Shown here piece by piece: positions 33,384 to 45,554 of a DNA stretch of 64,000 bases; position 1 is the stretch's first letter, and each line of letters begins with the position of its first letter. Made by a program: the position numbers and the translations under genes. Source of the stretch: Ambrosia x helenae (lineage: Eukaryota; Streptophyta; Magnoliopsida; Asterales; Asteraceae). Below the pieces are notes generated by a model. The model was not told the origin of the DNA and searched no databases. It saw only the letters and a program-made list of their open reading frames with translations. The DNA is taken from NCBI GenBank assembly GCA_030844895.1, contig JAUTDX010000159.1:62001-126000 (forward strand), read 5' to 3'.

Positions 33384-33955
33384 CATAAATATCTCTTTAA
33401 ATATGTTAAAAGTATATATTCCTTATCTTAAAACATAAATCACTTCCAACTTGAAAACGTAATTCTTTTTTGTGAAACGTAATTAAGTATATCATAACAT
33501 TATTTGGATAATCTCATTACTTTTAAAAAACTAACTACAAATACACTTATTTATCTTTTATTAAAATATAAGATTCTAGAAGATTTCCTTTAAAAATATA
33601 AAAAACAATCGCAAATTTTATTGTAATCAACTTATTTATCATATATCTCTTTAAATAAGTTAAAAGTAGATATACGTTATCTTAAACATAAATAACTTCC
33701 AACTTGAAAACGTATTTCTATATTTATGCAACGTAATTAACTATGTATTAAAATTATTTTAATAATCACTTTAATTTTAAAAAACTAACTATAAATAAAC
33801 TTATTAATCTTTTATTCAAATATAAGAATCTACAAATATTTCATTTAAAAACTAACTATATTTATGAAACGTAATTAAATATATATTAAAAATATTTTAA
33901 TAATCACTTTAATTTTAAAAACTAACTATAAATAAACTTATTAATAATAATCAAT
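33384..33955. repeat. degenerate tandem repeat, about 253 bp
   Basis: ACTTCCAACTTGAAAACGTA at 33442 and 33695, with long AT-rich matches around each and a third partial copy from about 33855. Confidence 0.65.
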
Positions 33956-34035
33956 TAATCCGTTAAAAAATTACCTGATAAGAATATGAACATAACGAAG
34001 ACGATAACTGTTGAATTGATTAATATCAATCAATT

Positions 34036-34142
34036 AGACCGTGTAGTCCTTTGCGGCCACGGCCATGTCAACTGTATAGTCCTTAGCGGCAGTCGCCATG
34101 TCCACCATGTAGTCGTTCTCAGCCACCGCTGCGTTGTCTTAG
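34036..34142 (-). pseudogene. repetitive exon fragment
   Basis: A minus-strand frame encodes a short imperfect repeat, AENDYMVDMATAAKDYTVDM then AVAAKDYTV and stop. It is protein-like and in the same orientation as the neighbouring exon fragments. Identity unknown. Confidence 0.35.
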
Positions 34143-35208
34143 CACCACCACAAAGTGTCATGAAGACAAACAGCCTAAAGAATATAAGTAAACATCAAAA
34201 GTATAAAGAAACTTCAAATGTCTTTACCATAATGATAATGCTAAACCATAAATTGGCATACATACAGATAGAGATGGACAAACCGGTTTTTTTTGACAAA
34301 CATATACATATCATGATTTTATCTTCCAAGGGACAATAACTAAAATCAATGGTGGTTGAATGTTGACATATTAGAAATGTAAAATGTTGATCCAGTCATC
34401 ACCAATTGTGTTGCTTTTGGAATGTTTCGTAATTGCATTGGTACCAATGTAACACTTTAGAAAGGCATGGGCGACTCAATGATTCTAGAGGCCTAAAAGC
34501 AGACTCTAAGAGTGAGACCTTTTTTATCTCGGGTCATATGCAAACTTTCATATCAATATCAATCACAATTACTTCATAATTCTGTTATTCTTTTTTTCTC
34601 GCTGGTTATAAATAAATATGAAGAACTTAAGAAATACGTAATTAAACAACAAAGCCTCACTCTATTCAATGGTCAAATGCCGGTGACATCGTGTAAGTTA
34701 ATAAATGGGGCAATAAACCATTATTGACCTGTTTAAGCAATAAAATCATTAGTCTTCGTGTACTTTGGTGTTATCTGCACTTTTACTTCTCGTTTCTAAT
34801 CTTCTTCGGTTTCTACACATAGAAAAAAGTTTGTCATAATCACAAAAACCCATAAAGAAGAAATCAAGCAATTAAGTACATGTTCCACCTAACAAAATAG
34901 TGATTGAAGACTCTTGCTAACTCTGTTATCATATAGAACAAAAAAGCCAAAATGGAAGAATTAGGTTCGATCATATTCTAAAGGGATAGAAGATAATTGG
35001 TTTTTGAGAAGGCGCATAACTCCGCTTTATTGATTGTGTCGATTGATTCCAAAAAATAGTGCAACCATCTCTGCATCTTGTTAGTTTCATATTATCAAAG
35101 AATCATATATTATGTACTATTTTTATTACTTAAAACAATCAAACTTAACATCATGATCACTAATCAAAGAACACCTTGAATTCAAAATCATCCATGACCT
35201 ATTCAAAT
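34143..35208. other. AT-rich DNA, nothing recognised
   Basis: Only short open frames of non-protein-like composition. Confidence 0.4.
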
Positions 35209-35453
35209 CCAACACCTACAGCAAGTAAGTTTAATAAAAATGTACAAAGTATTTAAGTTTATTATAAAAATATATAAAAAAAAAATTGCTTTGGTAAGCA
35301 CATCATTGTTCATGACAATAGTGAGTACTTTAAATTCAACACCTACAGCAAGTAAATTAAATAAAAAATGTACAAAGTACTTAACTTTACTATGAAAATA
35401 TAGAAAAAATTGCATTGGAGAAGCATATCATTATTCATGACAACAGTGAGTAC
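35209..35453. repeat. tandem duplication of about 130 bp
   Basis: CAACACCTACAGCAAGTAA starts copies at about 35210 and 35339. Both end in TCATGACAA-AGTGAGTAC. Confidence 0.75.
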
Positions 35454-35479
35454 CGTCCATCAAACTTTTCTGGTGGTTG

Positions 35480-35690
35480 TAAAGAACCAATTTGAATGTA
35501 AGTCTCGACCATTCGCATCCATTAAAGGTATTAGTTAAACCCTTCAACTCCACCAATGAATACCCAGCAAAAACAGGCACCCCACCACCATTTTCGGCCA
35601 AAGCAACCCTTTTCTGTTCGCCGGGAAAGTGCGGGATGCGGGCAAATACCACATCAACCCAGCGGTTCGAAATATCTTCATTTGAAAAAA
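35480..35690 (-). pseudogene. unidentified exon fragment
   Basis: The minus strand reads EDISNRWVDVVFARIPHFPG then VALAENGGGVPVFAGYSLVE and LKGLTNTFNGCEWSRLTF. The composition is clearly protein-like and uninterrupted. It is preceded by a T-rich stretch that could be an intron end. No family was recognised. Confidence 0.45.
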
Positions 35691-35835
35691 AAAAGACAAA
35701 GTATAACAACACCAACAAACATCACATAAATTGTATAAAAACTGTTAGCTATGCATCAGTTTGTAACCTATCACATAACAGTATGAAGTCATCATCATCA
35801 TACTCAGTTAATCCCACCTATAGCAAAGCTAAGGT

Positions 35836-36180
35836 AGGATCTGAGGAGGGTAAGATGTAGACAGCCTTACCTCTACCCCTAAGAATAGAGAGGCTGCTTC
35901 CAGTGAGACCCCCAGCTCGATGTGGTTTGGTATCAAACCTTGGACATAAGGCACATAACACTTAGCAATCGGGACAAACCCGATCGGTGCATGTACCCCT
36001 TTGTCTTTTGGCTATCCACGCCACCACATGATGCATGATTAACCGTCCTTCGTTTTTAACGTTATTTTCACGAAATTAGTAAAATAACGTTAAAACCAGT
36101 GCAACTTTACTTTTGCCCCCCTAAGGGCAACACATATATACATTATATGCGCACACCGTAAGTGGGGCGTACATAACAGT
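35836..36180. repeat. SINE-like or dispersed repeat
   Basis: GGTAGGATCTGAGGAGGGTA and CAGCCTTACCTCTACCCCTA with GAGAGGCTGCTTCC resemble a dispersed short repeat common in plant DNA. Ends were not defined. Confidence 0.3.
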
Positions 36181-36254
36181 ATGAAGTAAGATCATTATTT
36201 CTCAGCCAAAACAAACATTTAGGAGACACCAAACATCTCTACCCAAACCCATAC

Positions 36255-36255
<1 letters not shown>

Positions 36256-36291
<36 letters not shown>
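36256..36291. repeat. 36-base poly(A) tract
   Basis: Uninterrupted A run. It could be the tail of a retroposed sequence or a slippage tract. Confidence 0.85.
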
Positions 36292-36295
<4 letters not shown>

Positions 36296-36410
36296 AAAAA
36301 AAGAATTGAAAGGCAGCAGCTTACAGTTAAATAAAAAAAATTATCCCAACCTATTACACATCAAAACAAAACTAACATGTAAAACTCAGAGACGGTTAAA
36401 AAAAACTTAC

Positions 36411-36494
36411 CCCAACTTTACCAGGGATAGTACAGTTCCAAACCATCAAATTAACAGTACCATCACGAAGAGATTCAGGCCTCGCTACGAAACC
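36411..36494 (-). pseudogene. SCE1: SUMO-conjugating enzyme (SCE1/UBC9) exon fragment
   Basis: An 84-bp minus-strand exon is bounded by a TTTAG acceptor and a GTAAGT donor, both intact. It encodes 28 residues, GFVARPESLRDGTVNLMVWN then CTIPGKVG, matching the second coding exon of plant SCE1, the E2 enzyme that transfers SUMO to proteins. The catalytic Cys is in a later exon. No first exon (start Met region) or later exons were seen in the surrounding several kb. This is a captured or relic fragment, not a gene. It shares orientation with the other exon pieces at 32.9-35.7 kb. Confidence 0.75.
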
Positions 36495-36499
36495 CTAAA

Positions 36500-37036
36500 T
36501 AAAAACATGAAATCAAACAACCGTTAATTTTATAAGAAACATTAGATCTAATATTGGTAAAAAGAAACCTTAGATCTAATATTGTTAAAAAGATGAACGA
36601 ATTAGGCACAAAACAAATTTGTTTGTTAAAAAGATAAAACCAAATTCACAAAACAAAATGCAGAAAAGATAAAACCAATCGAAAAAAAAAGAGAATATGA
36701 ACTTGTGAAAGAATCCGAACCTTAGAACATCAATGCGATGAAAAATCGTACATTTAGGAAGAACAAATTCACAAAGGATGAAAGGGGTTAGGTAGGTGGG
36801 ATGAGGTGAAATTAGGTTACACGATTGTTTCTTGTGATGGAGTATTATGTTTTTAAAACTTATATACCCCATGCCACATTGGATGACAAGTGGCACACTC
36901 AAGGGGTAGAATGCACCATTGAGTGTCACATCATCAAATTTGCTTTGGTTTATAATATGTAAGATAGATTTATTGTAATTGATTAGGTCCATATTTACGA
37001 GATCCAAATTGATCTCATCGGATTGTATCTATACCA
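36500..37036. other. DNA upstream of the SCE1 fragment
   Basis: A short duplicated TTAGATCTAATATTG (36544, 36571). No exon 1 of SCE1 found. Confidence 0.4.
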
Positions 37037-37100
37037 ATATTGAGGAATGAGAATGGGCAAGTATTTACGTGATCTTTTATAGTATCACGAGCCAGAGCCT
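37037..37100 (+). other. copia-derived segment with degenerate primer site
   Basis: AATATTGAGGAATGAGAATG onward repeats at 42852. It is followed by TAGTATCACGAGCC, a likely decayed tRNA-iMet primer site. It belongs with the copia gag fragment beyond element D. Confidence 0.4.
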
Positions 37101-37351
37101 AACCCTACCTCCTGTAACATCGCAAAATTTTCCCCAAAATTTTAATACATAAAAAGCCCTTATATATATATATTTTTTTTATTACACCTTTATCATTAAT
37201 ATTATACAAATGTGTCTAAGTCTTTATTTATCCTAACTGACAACTTATATACATACATAAATGTATATAAATAATAATAATAATAATAATATGATTCTAA
37301 TTTTTTTTTTTTTTTTCAAATACAAGATTTTTTTTTTTTTTATAAAGCCTT

Positions 37352-37420
37352 GAGTCAAATAGTCAAAGTCCTAGTCAAAGTCTTAGTCAAACAGTCAAAG
37401 TCTTAGTCAAATAGTCAATT
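37352..37420. promoter_or_regulatory. GTCAA (W-box) array in D promoter
   Basis: Seven GTCAA cores in 70 bp plus a TTGACC at 37445, upstream of TATAAAAA at 37493. Confidence 0.55.
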
Positions 37421-37492
37421 CATCATAAAACCTTACTTTATGGTGTTGACCAATTTTAATGGCTAATTGAATCCAAAACTAGTATAAAAACC

Positions 37493-37500
37493 CACCTATG
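37493..37500 (+). promoter_or_regulatory. TATA box of element D
   Basis: TATAAAAA in the 5' LTR; repeated at 41446-41453. Confidence 0.6.
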
Positions 37501-38480
37501 ACCCATTACACTTTGCACCTCTAAATCGATTGTTTCAATTCGATTAAACTCTCCCTCATACCTTTCTTCTAGAGTATATTACTTCTACATTTTGAAGCTT
37601 TGATTATAAGCTCTTGCAATTGGCGAATTGGAAGCTTGATATTCTTTCTTTTTTCGTTTTCTTCAATTTGGACTAGCTACGTTATTGAGTCTTTGGATTC
37701 GCCTCGCATACATTCACAACACATTATTCTATTTTTTTCACGAGACATAACATTTTGCTAAGGTGAGTTTTACATAGCCCCTTTTCTATTTATCACCATT
37801 TTTGGGGTGAAACATGTTACAACATTATATATGCAATTCAATCATCAATGTGTCTATGTGTTTTTCTATGTTGCATTATGTCTTGAACATGACTAGGGTA
37901 AGCACAATTCTAGCATAATCATTAACATTGATCAGCCGACGGTATACATTGATAGATCTATTGGACTGACAATCCCACCCGGATACGTGCCTCCTACAAA
38001 GGTAGCGTGGGTGTTTGTTATCGCATAACATATTCGAGTGAACCATGAGCGTATGGGATGTACCACATTATAACAGTCACAAGGGTTGATTATGCACTCG
38101 ATTTACTTCTAGTATGTTTTCACATATGGACTAGACTTGCCATGACACATGAATTGCACAACATTTTTATACCATTATCAAAACCTATGTAATTCTCACC
38201 AACTTTTGTTGACCCAAAAATATTTTCAAAATTAACATGTTTCAGGTAACAATGAAGCTGAGGCTTGAGTTTGCATGAGGATTTATCATGAAGTTATTAT
38301 TTGAAGTTATTTGAAGTTTTGTTTATTTGATATCATGTATTGAATTCCTAGACATCATTTTATATTGGATATTATGTTTTGAATAAATTATTTAAAATTC
38401 AATTTATACCATGTGCTACTGAAACAATCATCAATACGTGACATCCCGATGTTTCCGCCATCGGTTGGGGTGTTACAGAT

Positions 38481-38493
38481 TGGTATCAGAGCC
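38481..38493 (+). other. primer binding site of element D
   Basis: TGGTATCAGAGCC, three bases after the LTR. Confidence 0.9.
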
Positions 38494-41056
38494 TTGGTTA
38501 TAGGGAATTAGGTTATTAGAAAAATAATCTAGTCTATAGCCTTAGGACATTAATCAGTACTTGCTTTAGTTGCTTGTAGCTCTACCTTATCCTTATCTCT
38601 ATCCCTACCCTCCTCCTTATTCCTACCCTAGCTCGGTCTTGCCTACACTCTCTTTCACTTGTTGCAATCCTAATGTACTCCTAGTTTAATAGGGCAAAAT
38701 TACTGGGCTTAGATCCGATCTATCTTGATAAGTCAACATTTTCGTATATACGTGGACAAATGAATACAATCTTTGTATTTCATTTTCATTTATACCCCCT
38801 CACTCTCATTAAATTCTAAGCTTTGAAATCTCAAAACCTTTGAAATTCAAATCAATTTCATTTCTTATGTAATTTACTAATCAGCCTGAATTTCATGATT
38901 ATTTGTGACTTTCACAATCATACTACGTCTTACAATATTACCCACATGTTTAATTATTTTCAAAATCTAACCCAAATCATATTTTTCCTTTTACAACATG
39001 TTACACATTTTACTTCTTTAATCTATTACCTTTGATGTTTTGGGCCAATTTTATTTTCAACCTCCCCCTAGATTTTTATTTGTATATTTTTTTTTAAGGT
39101 ACTCTCAACCATCAAATTTCATCATATTCAAGATTTTAAAATCTTTGTTCAAATTATCATCACGTAACCTATTTATAGGATATACTCTAGCACCAACATT
39201 AAAGAGTACTAAATTTTGTCAAATATTCATTACCTAGGAATTTCACAAACTATAGCAAATAGATATTTTGTCAAAGAGTCTTTTATTTTCACAAAAAACT
39301 ATTTTCTAAATTCCAAATGTTTATGTGACAATTTATTGACGTAACAAATAATTTACGATAAAAATGTTTTAATCTATTAAGAATGACTTCTTTTATGTAT
39401 TACTCGAAGCCTATTATACAAAACGTCTGAACAAATTCTTGATTCTTGAAATCCGACATCGTGTTTAAAACCTATGACTCATCGAAATATTTTGATCTAA
39501 ATCAATTTAGTTGTACAATTTAATGACTTTTGTTTTATATACGAAACCAATTTAGAAAATAAAATCTTTTCATCCACAGGAACAAAATTTACTCTACAAT
39601 TTTTCCATTGACACATACTTATTTTAAACTTGTTCGAACTATTACAAATTTTTGGCAAATACCGCAATCATGTTTTCTCATACGCTTGTATCTAACTATT
39701 TATTCAAACCCCACGATTTTTCTGCATGATCACCTTATTACTTGCGTCTTTTTGAAACCCTATAAATTAAACCCTTTATCAACCATTTACACGTTCACCA
39801 TTTTTCACAACTTTGATTATACTTTGAGTTTTCATCATCTCTCAAAATCCAAATTCACATCCTTTACCTCCTCGAACATGAACTTGATCTCCAAGATAAC
39901 CACACTATTGAAAACTTAATTGTTCATTGCATCAAAACTTGAATATTAGTTATACATGAGGATTTGATTATCTACCTGAACATTTGATTATTCATGATAT
40001 TTGGAAGCATGGAAAATAAACTATTTGCTATAAACACATCTAAAGTCATTAACCTTGTCTAGGGCAACTCTATTGCAGCTCGCATGCTATACTTGATACT
40101 TGATGCATTTACCAACTTGCTTACATGTATGTATTATCAATTTGCAACTAATGTGTTAAGCCAAAAACAATTGTTACACTTAATCAAACAACTGGTAGAG
40201 GATGAAGTACTTGCTCAACAGTTAGTAGAGTACCTAATAACCTGCTCAACGATTGGTAGAGGTCATCATGCCTGCTCAACAGTCGGTAGAGGTTCTAATA
40301 ACCTGCTCAACGATTGGTAGAGGTCATCATGCCTGCTCAACAGTCGGTAGAGGTTCTAATAACCTGCTCAACGATTGGTAGAGGTCATCATGCCTGCTCA
40401 ACAGTCGGTAGAGGTTCTAATAACCTGCTCAACGACTGGTAGAGGCTATCACACCTGCTCAACAATCGGTAGAGGTTCCTACTCACTGACTGGTAGAAGT
40501 CTTTTTCCTGCTCAACAGTTGGACTCATCTTTGGATACATCATACATGTAAATTGATACAAAGATTTATTAGACTCATTGATACAAAGATTCAATCACAA
40601 TGTTATTTTGCATTACTTACATGTGTGTTTAGAGTCATAGAAAGACACAAAACCCTAATGTAAGGTAAATTGGTGATTGCGGTCCGGAACGTAATCATGA
40701 ATTTACAGGTACGTTAAGGTAGTGTGAAATTCTATCAAGGTTTTCGGTAGTTGACCAATTATAAACCTTAGTTACCTGGTATTTCATTTAGTCTTTCAAT
40801 AGTCCATCAACTCATTCCTTTTAGGACTCCTAAAACTTAAGATTCTTATTCTCCTTGCTATTTCAGATGAACCTAATCCAACCCTTACAACTCACACATA
40901 TCAAAACTCTTACCCAAATTATTCGAAACAGTTTATTCTGTTACCTATAAATTTATGTCATGCCTTAACTCGAAACTTCCCAAACCACCATTGTCCTAAT
41001 TTCTACCCAATCACCTTCAACCCTGTGTTTTCAATAAACTTCGAGACGAAGTTTCC
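38494..41056 (+). other. element D interior, non-coding
   Basis: AT-rich with only short frames lacking retroelement motifs. Includes the 61-bp repeats at 40241-40484. Confidence 0.75.
40241..40484. repeat. 61-bp tandem repeats in D
   Basis: Units start at 40241, 40302, 40363 and 40424. Each is built from two half-units of CTGCTCAACNNTNGGTAGAG type. Element C has a single related copy. Confidence 0.85.
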
Positions 41057-41071
41057 AAAAGTAGGGGAGAC
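41057..41071 (+). other. polypurine tract of element D
   Basis: AAAAGTAGGGGAGAC directly before the 3' LTR. Confidence 0.75.
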
Positions 41072-42441
41072 TGTAACATCGCAAAATTTTCCCCAAAATT
41101 TTAATACATAAAAAGCCCTTATATATATATATATATTTTTTTATTACACCTTTATCATTAATATTATACAAATGTGTCTAAGTCTTTATTTATCCTAACT
41201 GACAACTTATATACATACATAAATGTATATAAATAATAATAATAATAATAATATGATTCTATTTTTTTTTTTTTTTTTTCAAATACAAGATTTTTTTTTT
41301 TTTTATAAAGCCTTGAGTCAAATAGTCAAAGTCCTAGTCAAAGTCTTAGTCAAACAGTCAAAGTCTTAGTCAAATAGTCAATTCATCATAAAACCTTACT
41401 TTATGGTGTTGACCAATTTTAATGGCTAATTGAATCCAAAACTAGTATAAAAACCCACCTATGACCCATTACACTTTGCACCTCTAAATCGATTGTTTCA
41501 ATTCGATTAAACTCTCCCTCATACCTTTCTTCTAGAGTATATTACTTCTACATTTTGAAGCTTTGATTATAAGCTCTTGCAATTGGCGAATTGGAAGCTT
41601 GATATTCTTTCTTTTTTCGTTTTCTTCAATTTGGACTAGCTACGTTATTGAGTCTTTGGGATTCGCCTCGCATACATTCACAACACATTATTCTATTTTT
41701 TTCACGAGACATAACATTTTGCTAAGGTGAGTTTTACATAGCCCCTTTTCTATTTATCACCATTTTTGGGGTGAAACATGTTACAACATTATATATGCAA
41801 TTCAATCATCAATGTGTCTATGTGTTTTTCTATGTTGCATTATGTCTTGAACATGACTAGGGTAAGCACAATTCTAGCATAATCATTAACATTGATCAGC
41901 CGACGGTATACATTGATAGATCTATTGGACTGACAATCCCACCCGGATACGTGCCTCCTACAAAGGTAGCGTGGGTGTTTGTTATCGCATAACATATTCG
42001 AGTGAACCATGAGCGTATGGGATGTACCACATTATAACAGTCACAAGGGTTGATTATGCACTCGATTTACTTCTAGTATGTTTTCACATATGGACTAGAC
42101 TTGCCATGACACATGAATTGCACAACATTTTTATACCATTATCAAAACCTATGTAATTCTCACCAACTTTTGTTGACCCAAAAATATTTTCAAAATTAAC
42201 ATGTTTCAGGTAACAATGAAGCTGAGGCTTGAGTTTGCATGAGGATTTATCATGAAGTTATTATTTGAAGTTATTTGAAGTTTTGTTTATTTGATATCAT
42301 GTATTGAATTCCTAGACATCATTTTATATTGGATATTATGTTTTGAATAAATTATTTAAAATTCAATTTATACCATGTGCTACTGAAACAATCATCAATA
42401 CGTGACATCCCGATGTTTCCGCCATCGGTTGGGGTGTTACA
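41072..42441 (+). repeat. element D 3' LTR
   Basis: 1370 bp, nearly identical to the 5' LTR; differences are in homopolymer or dinucleotide runs and single bases. Confidence 0.92.
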
Positions 42442-42538
42442 CCTCCACCCCTCTGCTGCCGGTCCTTCTTCTCCAACCGCTGGCTCCTTCCCATCTTCTT
42501 CCCCATTATTTTCGACCTATCTCCTTCCTCTTTTGATC

Positions 42539-42900
42539 ATGGAACCAAAACCCCACCCTGCTACCGTTTCAAACATAAAGAACCTTATTCCCATAACCCT
42601 AGAAGCCGAATCATCACAATATTCAACCAGGTCTGAGTTGTTTCATATTCATTGTCGTGTGTACCCGGTCATTGATCATCTTTCACCCAAACCCGTAGCC
42701 TCACCACCCGCCGCCGCATCTTCTGAGGCTGCAAAAACAACCACACCGGCCCCACCCGATGATTCTTGGAACATACCGAACGCCGTTGTCTTACAATGGA
42801 TGTACAGCACTATCTCGAACGACCTCCTCAACACCGTCATCACCCCTGGCAATATTGAGGAATGAGAATGGGCAAGCATTTACGTGATCTTTCAGCAAGC
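42539..42900 (+). pseudogene. Ty1/copia Gag N-terminal fragment
   Basis: From ATG 42539 the frame encodes about 108 residues with the copia gag signature: NLIPITLEAESSQYSTRSEL, FHIHCRVYPVIDHL, a proline/alanine linker and VVLQWMYSTISNDLLNTVI. A stop at 42863 interrupts it, after which IYVIFQQ-like residues may continue the family pattern. The rest of gag, all of pol and the LTRs are missing. Element D sits just upstream, between this gene and its probable primer site at 37080. Confidence 0.7.
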
Positions 42901-43656
42901 TTGAGTTGACGCTTGGATGCAGTAATGTGCGAGTCTAAGTTTTTGAGTCCAATTCGTAATAGAATAGGATAAGTTTATTGTTTATGTTTTAAGTTTGAAT
43001 TTCAAATTTAAAGTATTTGTAATCGAATACGTATATGTGTAAAGGGTGCTATAAAACCCTTCTTTGGCATTTATGTTTCTAAGATTTTTAACGTTGTTTT
43101 TCCTTGTAATTCGTGTGCCTAATTTTAATAAAAGAAAAGAGCCGTCCATGCGTTTGATCAATTGATCTTTTTTGTGCATGTTGCTTTTGTTCCTCGATTT
43201 CACGTGTTAAAACGTTATAGTGGACTCAAATGTGTTATGAAGTCTAGAAGGAAACTTTATAAGCTCTCTTTAGTGATTAGAAACTTTGATAGGCTTCAAA
43301 ACTCTTATTAGACTCTATTTTTGAGACGTTAGATGGCTAGCTCTAAAGATTCTCAACAACGTACTATATATGCCCCGGAGCATCCCGGGGTTGAGAAATC
43401 TAATATGACACATTAATTTTATATATGAAATAAACTAATACGTTTTATAGTTACATACAAGAAAACTTTAAGTAGCACCTAACCTAAATTAATTAACAAT
43501 GTATAATTCTAATTTAACATCTAACCTAAAACAGTGTATAACTCTAATATTAATACATAATCTAAAACAATGTACAACTCCAATGCTAACACCTAACCTA
43601 AAACAATGTATAACTCCAATGTAACTCTAATATTAACACATATCCTAAAGGTTAAA
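42901..43656. other. AT-rich DNA with short repeats
   Basis: ACCTAACCTAAAACAATGTA-type words repeat about four times between 43490 and 43650. A GC hairpin (CCCCGG...CCGGGG, 43373-43390) resembles the Helitron-like hairpins elsewhere in the window. Confidence 0.4.
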
Positions 43657-44651
43657 TGTCACACCCCGACTTAGGTGAGCCTAGTCAGAATTCCAGATTG
43701 TTACCAAACATCACACAATGCAAGCAAACAGCGGAAACAATATAAATAACTAATCTTTTATAAATAATAGTTTATATTTCTATACAATACACAATCTCCA
43801 ATACAAATACTTCGGTTAATGTCTAGGGTTCTCGTCCGTCTTCTAATCCGTCCATCGGGAAACTCCGAGCCGTAGCCACTTAAACCTTGTAATTCAAACA
43901 GGTACCTGAACATATGCTTAAAAACAGGTTTGGGTCAACAATAATTTTAGTGAGTCCATGCGTACGTTTAATTGGTTTTAAAATAGGTTTATCATTTCAA
44001 AACAAGTTTATCATTCAAAAGCAAATTTAATGGTTTATACAGTTTAACACATAGTGATGTACAAGCCTACCTCAAACCTAACATTGTATCCATCTACTCC
44101 CATTATAGATTCCCATGGCAAAATACATGACACAGACTGCAGTGGAGGGTTCCCCGGGCTTCCGGGTCCACTGTGTGTGGGGGTTTCCCCATGTAGTACT
44201 ACCCACATATTAAGTGGCCCAATCTCCCGTTGGGTTAATGAGTGTGAATGGTATTAGGAGCACCTTGTCACATCATACTGGTTTATCACTATCACATACT
44301 ACTAGTTCTACACTGGATGCATGTATTCACCTCAAAACAGTTTAACAGTAAAAAGAGGGGATGGTTCATGGAACTCACCTGGATAGCAATGTAGAAATAA
44401 ATAATAACAAGGTGCTTGGTATCGCGTCCTGGTATTCTCCTGGTCGGGCCCTAAGTCGGCACACATTATTAGTGTTGGTTCTTATCAGTTAATGGTTACG
44501 CGTGGGGACGAGCTCGAGCGTATGGTTTCTTTTTATTACAGTTCCATGTCTACGATCGGGTTCTAATAATCCACAACCTATCCTTTTGTACCTGACAAGT
44601 CGTAGTTATAACTATGTCTGCACTTATGGTTTAAGTATCGTATTCTATTAT
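43657..44651 (-). mobile_element. LTR H, outer fragment
   Basis: Begins TGTCACACCCCGAC, like the plus-strand start of the A-type LTRs, and shares their layout (GCGGAA, GGTTTGGGTCAAC, GTGAGTCC and GGAACTCACC words). Interrupted at 44652 by solo LTR G and likely resumes at 58003. Confidence 0.5.
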
Positions 44652-45554
44652 TGTCAGACCCTCAAATTTCCATTGCGGGGTTTTACCGCGAGACGCGTGA
44701 CATACCAGGATCCCGTCAACGGTCGAATGAACGACCTCTATATGTTTTCAAAATCATACGTAAATAAACCAGACAATTCGAGTTTAAAAGCTTAGCGGAA
44801 TCAAAATATGAAACCTCTCGCATTACAGTCGCGAGTTACCTAAACCAAAATATCCATTGAAATGTTTGAAAACCAATTGATGGTGTTTGTATGCATGCAA
44901 GTGTGACTCCACGTGCATCCTAGCTGCTGTTATATTAGATACTTGATAAAACATGCTAAAATGTGTCAACAATTAAGTTGGTGAGTTCACAGGTTTTATC
45001 GTAAGAAAATCCTTTTGTTTGTTTGTCTGCATAGACTCACATCCATTTACTAATTATATCCCAATGCTAGCTAGACATTAACAAGTTACTAAGCGTACAT
45101 AAACCATTGCTGACTGTTGGTAGTTGTTTGCCTCCCGCCACTGCTCATTCAACGGTGACGAATGTTTAGGACAATATGCACTTGCTCAAACTCCAGTTGA
45201 CACAAGTGGGGCTTGTCAGACCCAATAGATCTATTCACATCTCCTCGCTATGTTACACATACTATGGTTTACAATGTAAGGACTTAAGAATGAGAGTTAC
45301 GCTATAGTAAACAAGTGATATAATAGTACATGTGATCTACAATGTTCGTGTGTTTGTGTAGCATGTTTCTCCCCCAACAGGAAAACAGTAAAAGGGGACG
45401 TGAAACTCACCTTAGCTTTGCGTGCTAAAGTAAAACCAAGCGTTTTGTAAAAATAGATATCCCACTACCGGAAACCTATCATACAACAACCTATAAGTGT
45501 TTGTCCAATGTTTGTGTTTGTCCAGTTATCCCATTGAATCTGATCGATGTCTTA

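Larger units (their letters stand above)
37113..38477 (+). repeat. element D 5' LTR
   Basis: 1365 bp, TGTAACATCGC to TTGGGGTGTTACA. GTCAA array 37352-37420, TATA box 37493-37500, AATAAA-type signal near 38380. Confidence 0.92.
37113..42441 (+). mobile_element. element D: complete non-autonomous LTR retrotransposon
   Basis: Two LTRs (37113-38477, 41072-42441), tRNA-iMet primer site, polypurine tract and perfect duplication CCTCC (37108-37112, 42442-42446). The 2.6-kb interior has no gag or pol. The LTRs are almost identical, so it is young and must have been moved by another element's enzymes. Confidence 0.92.

Noticed and set aside
36411..36494. Functional SCE1 gene
   Set aside because: Only one exon is present; the catalytic-Cys exon and start exon are absent nearby.
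40241..40484. CRISPR-like regular repeats
   Set aside because: The 61-bp units are contiguous, with no unique spacers, in plant retroelement DNA.
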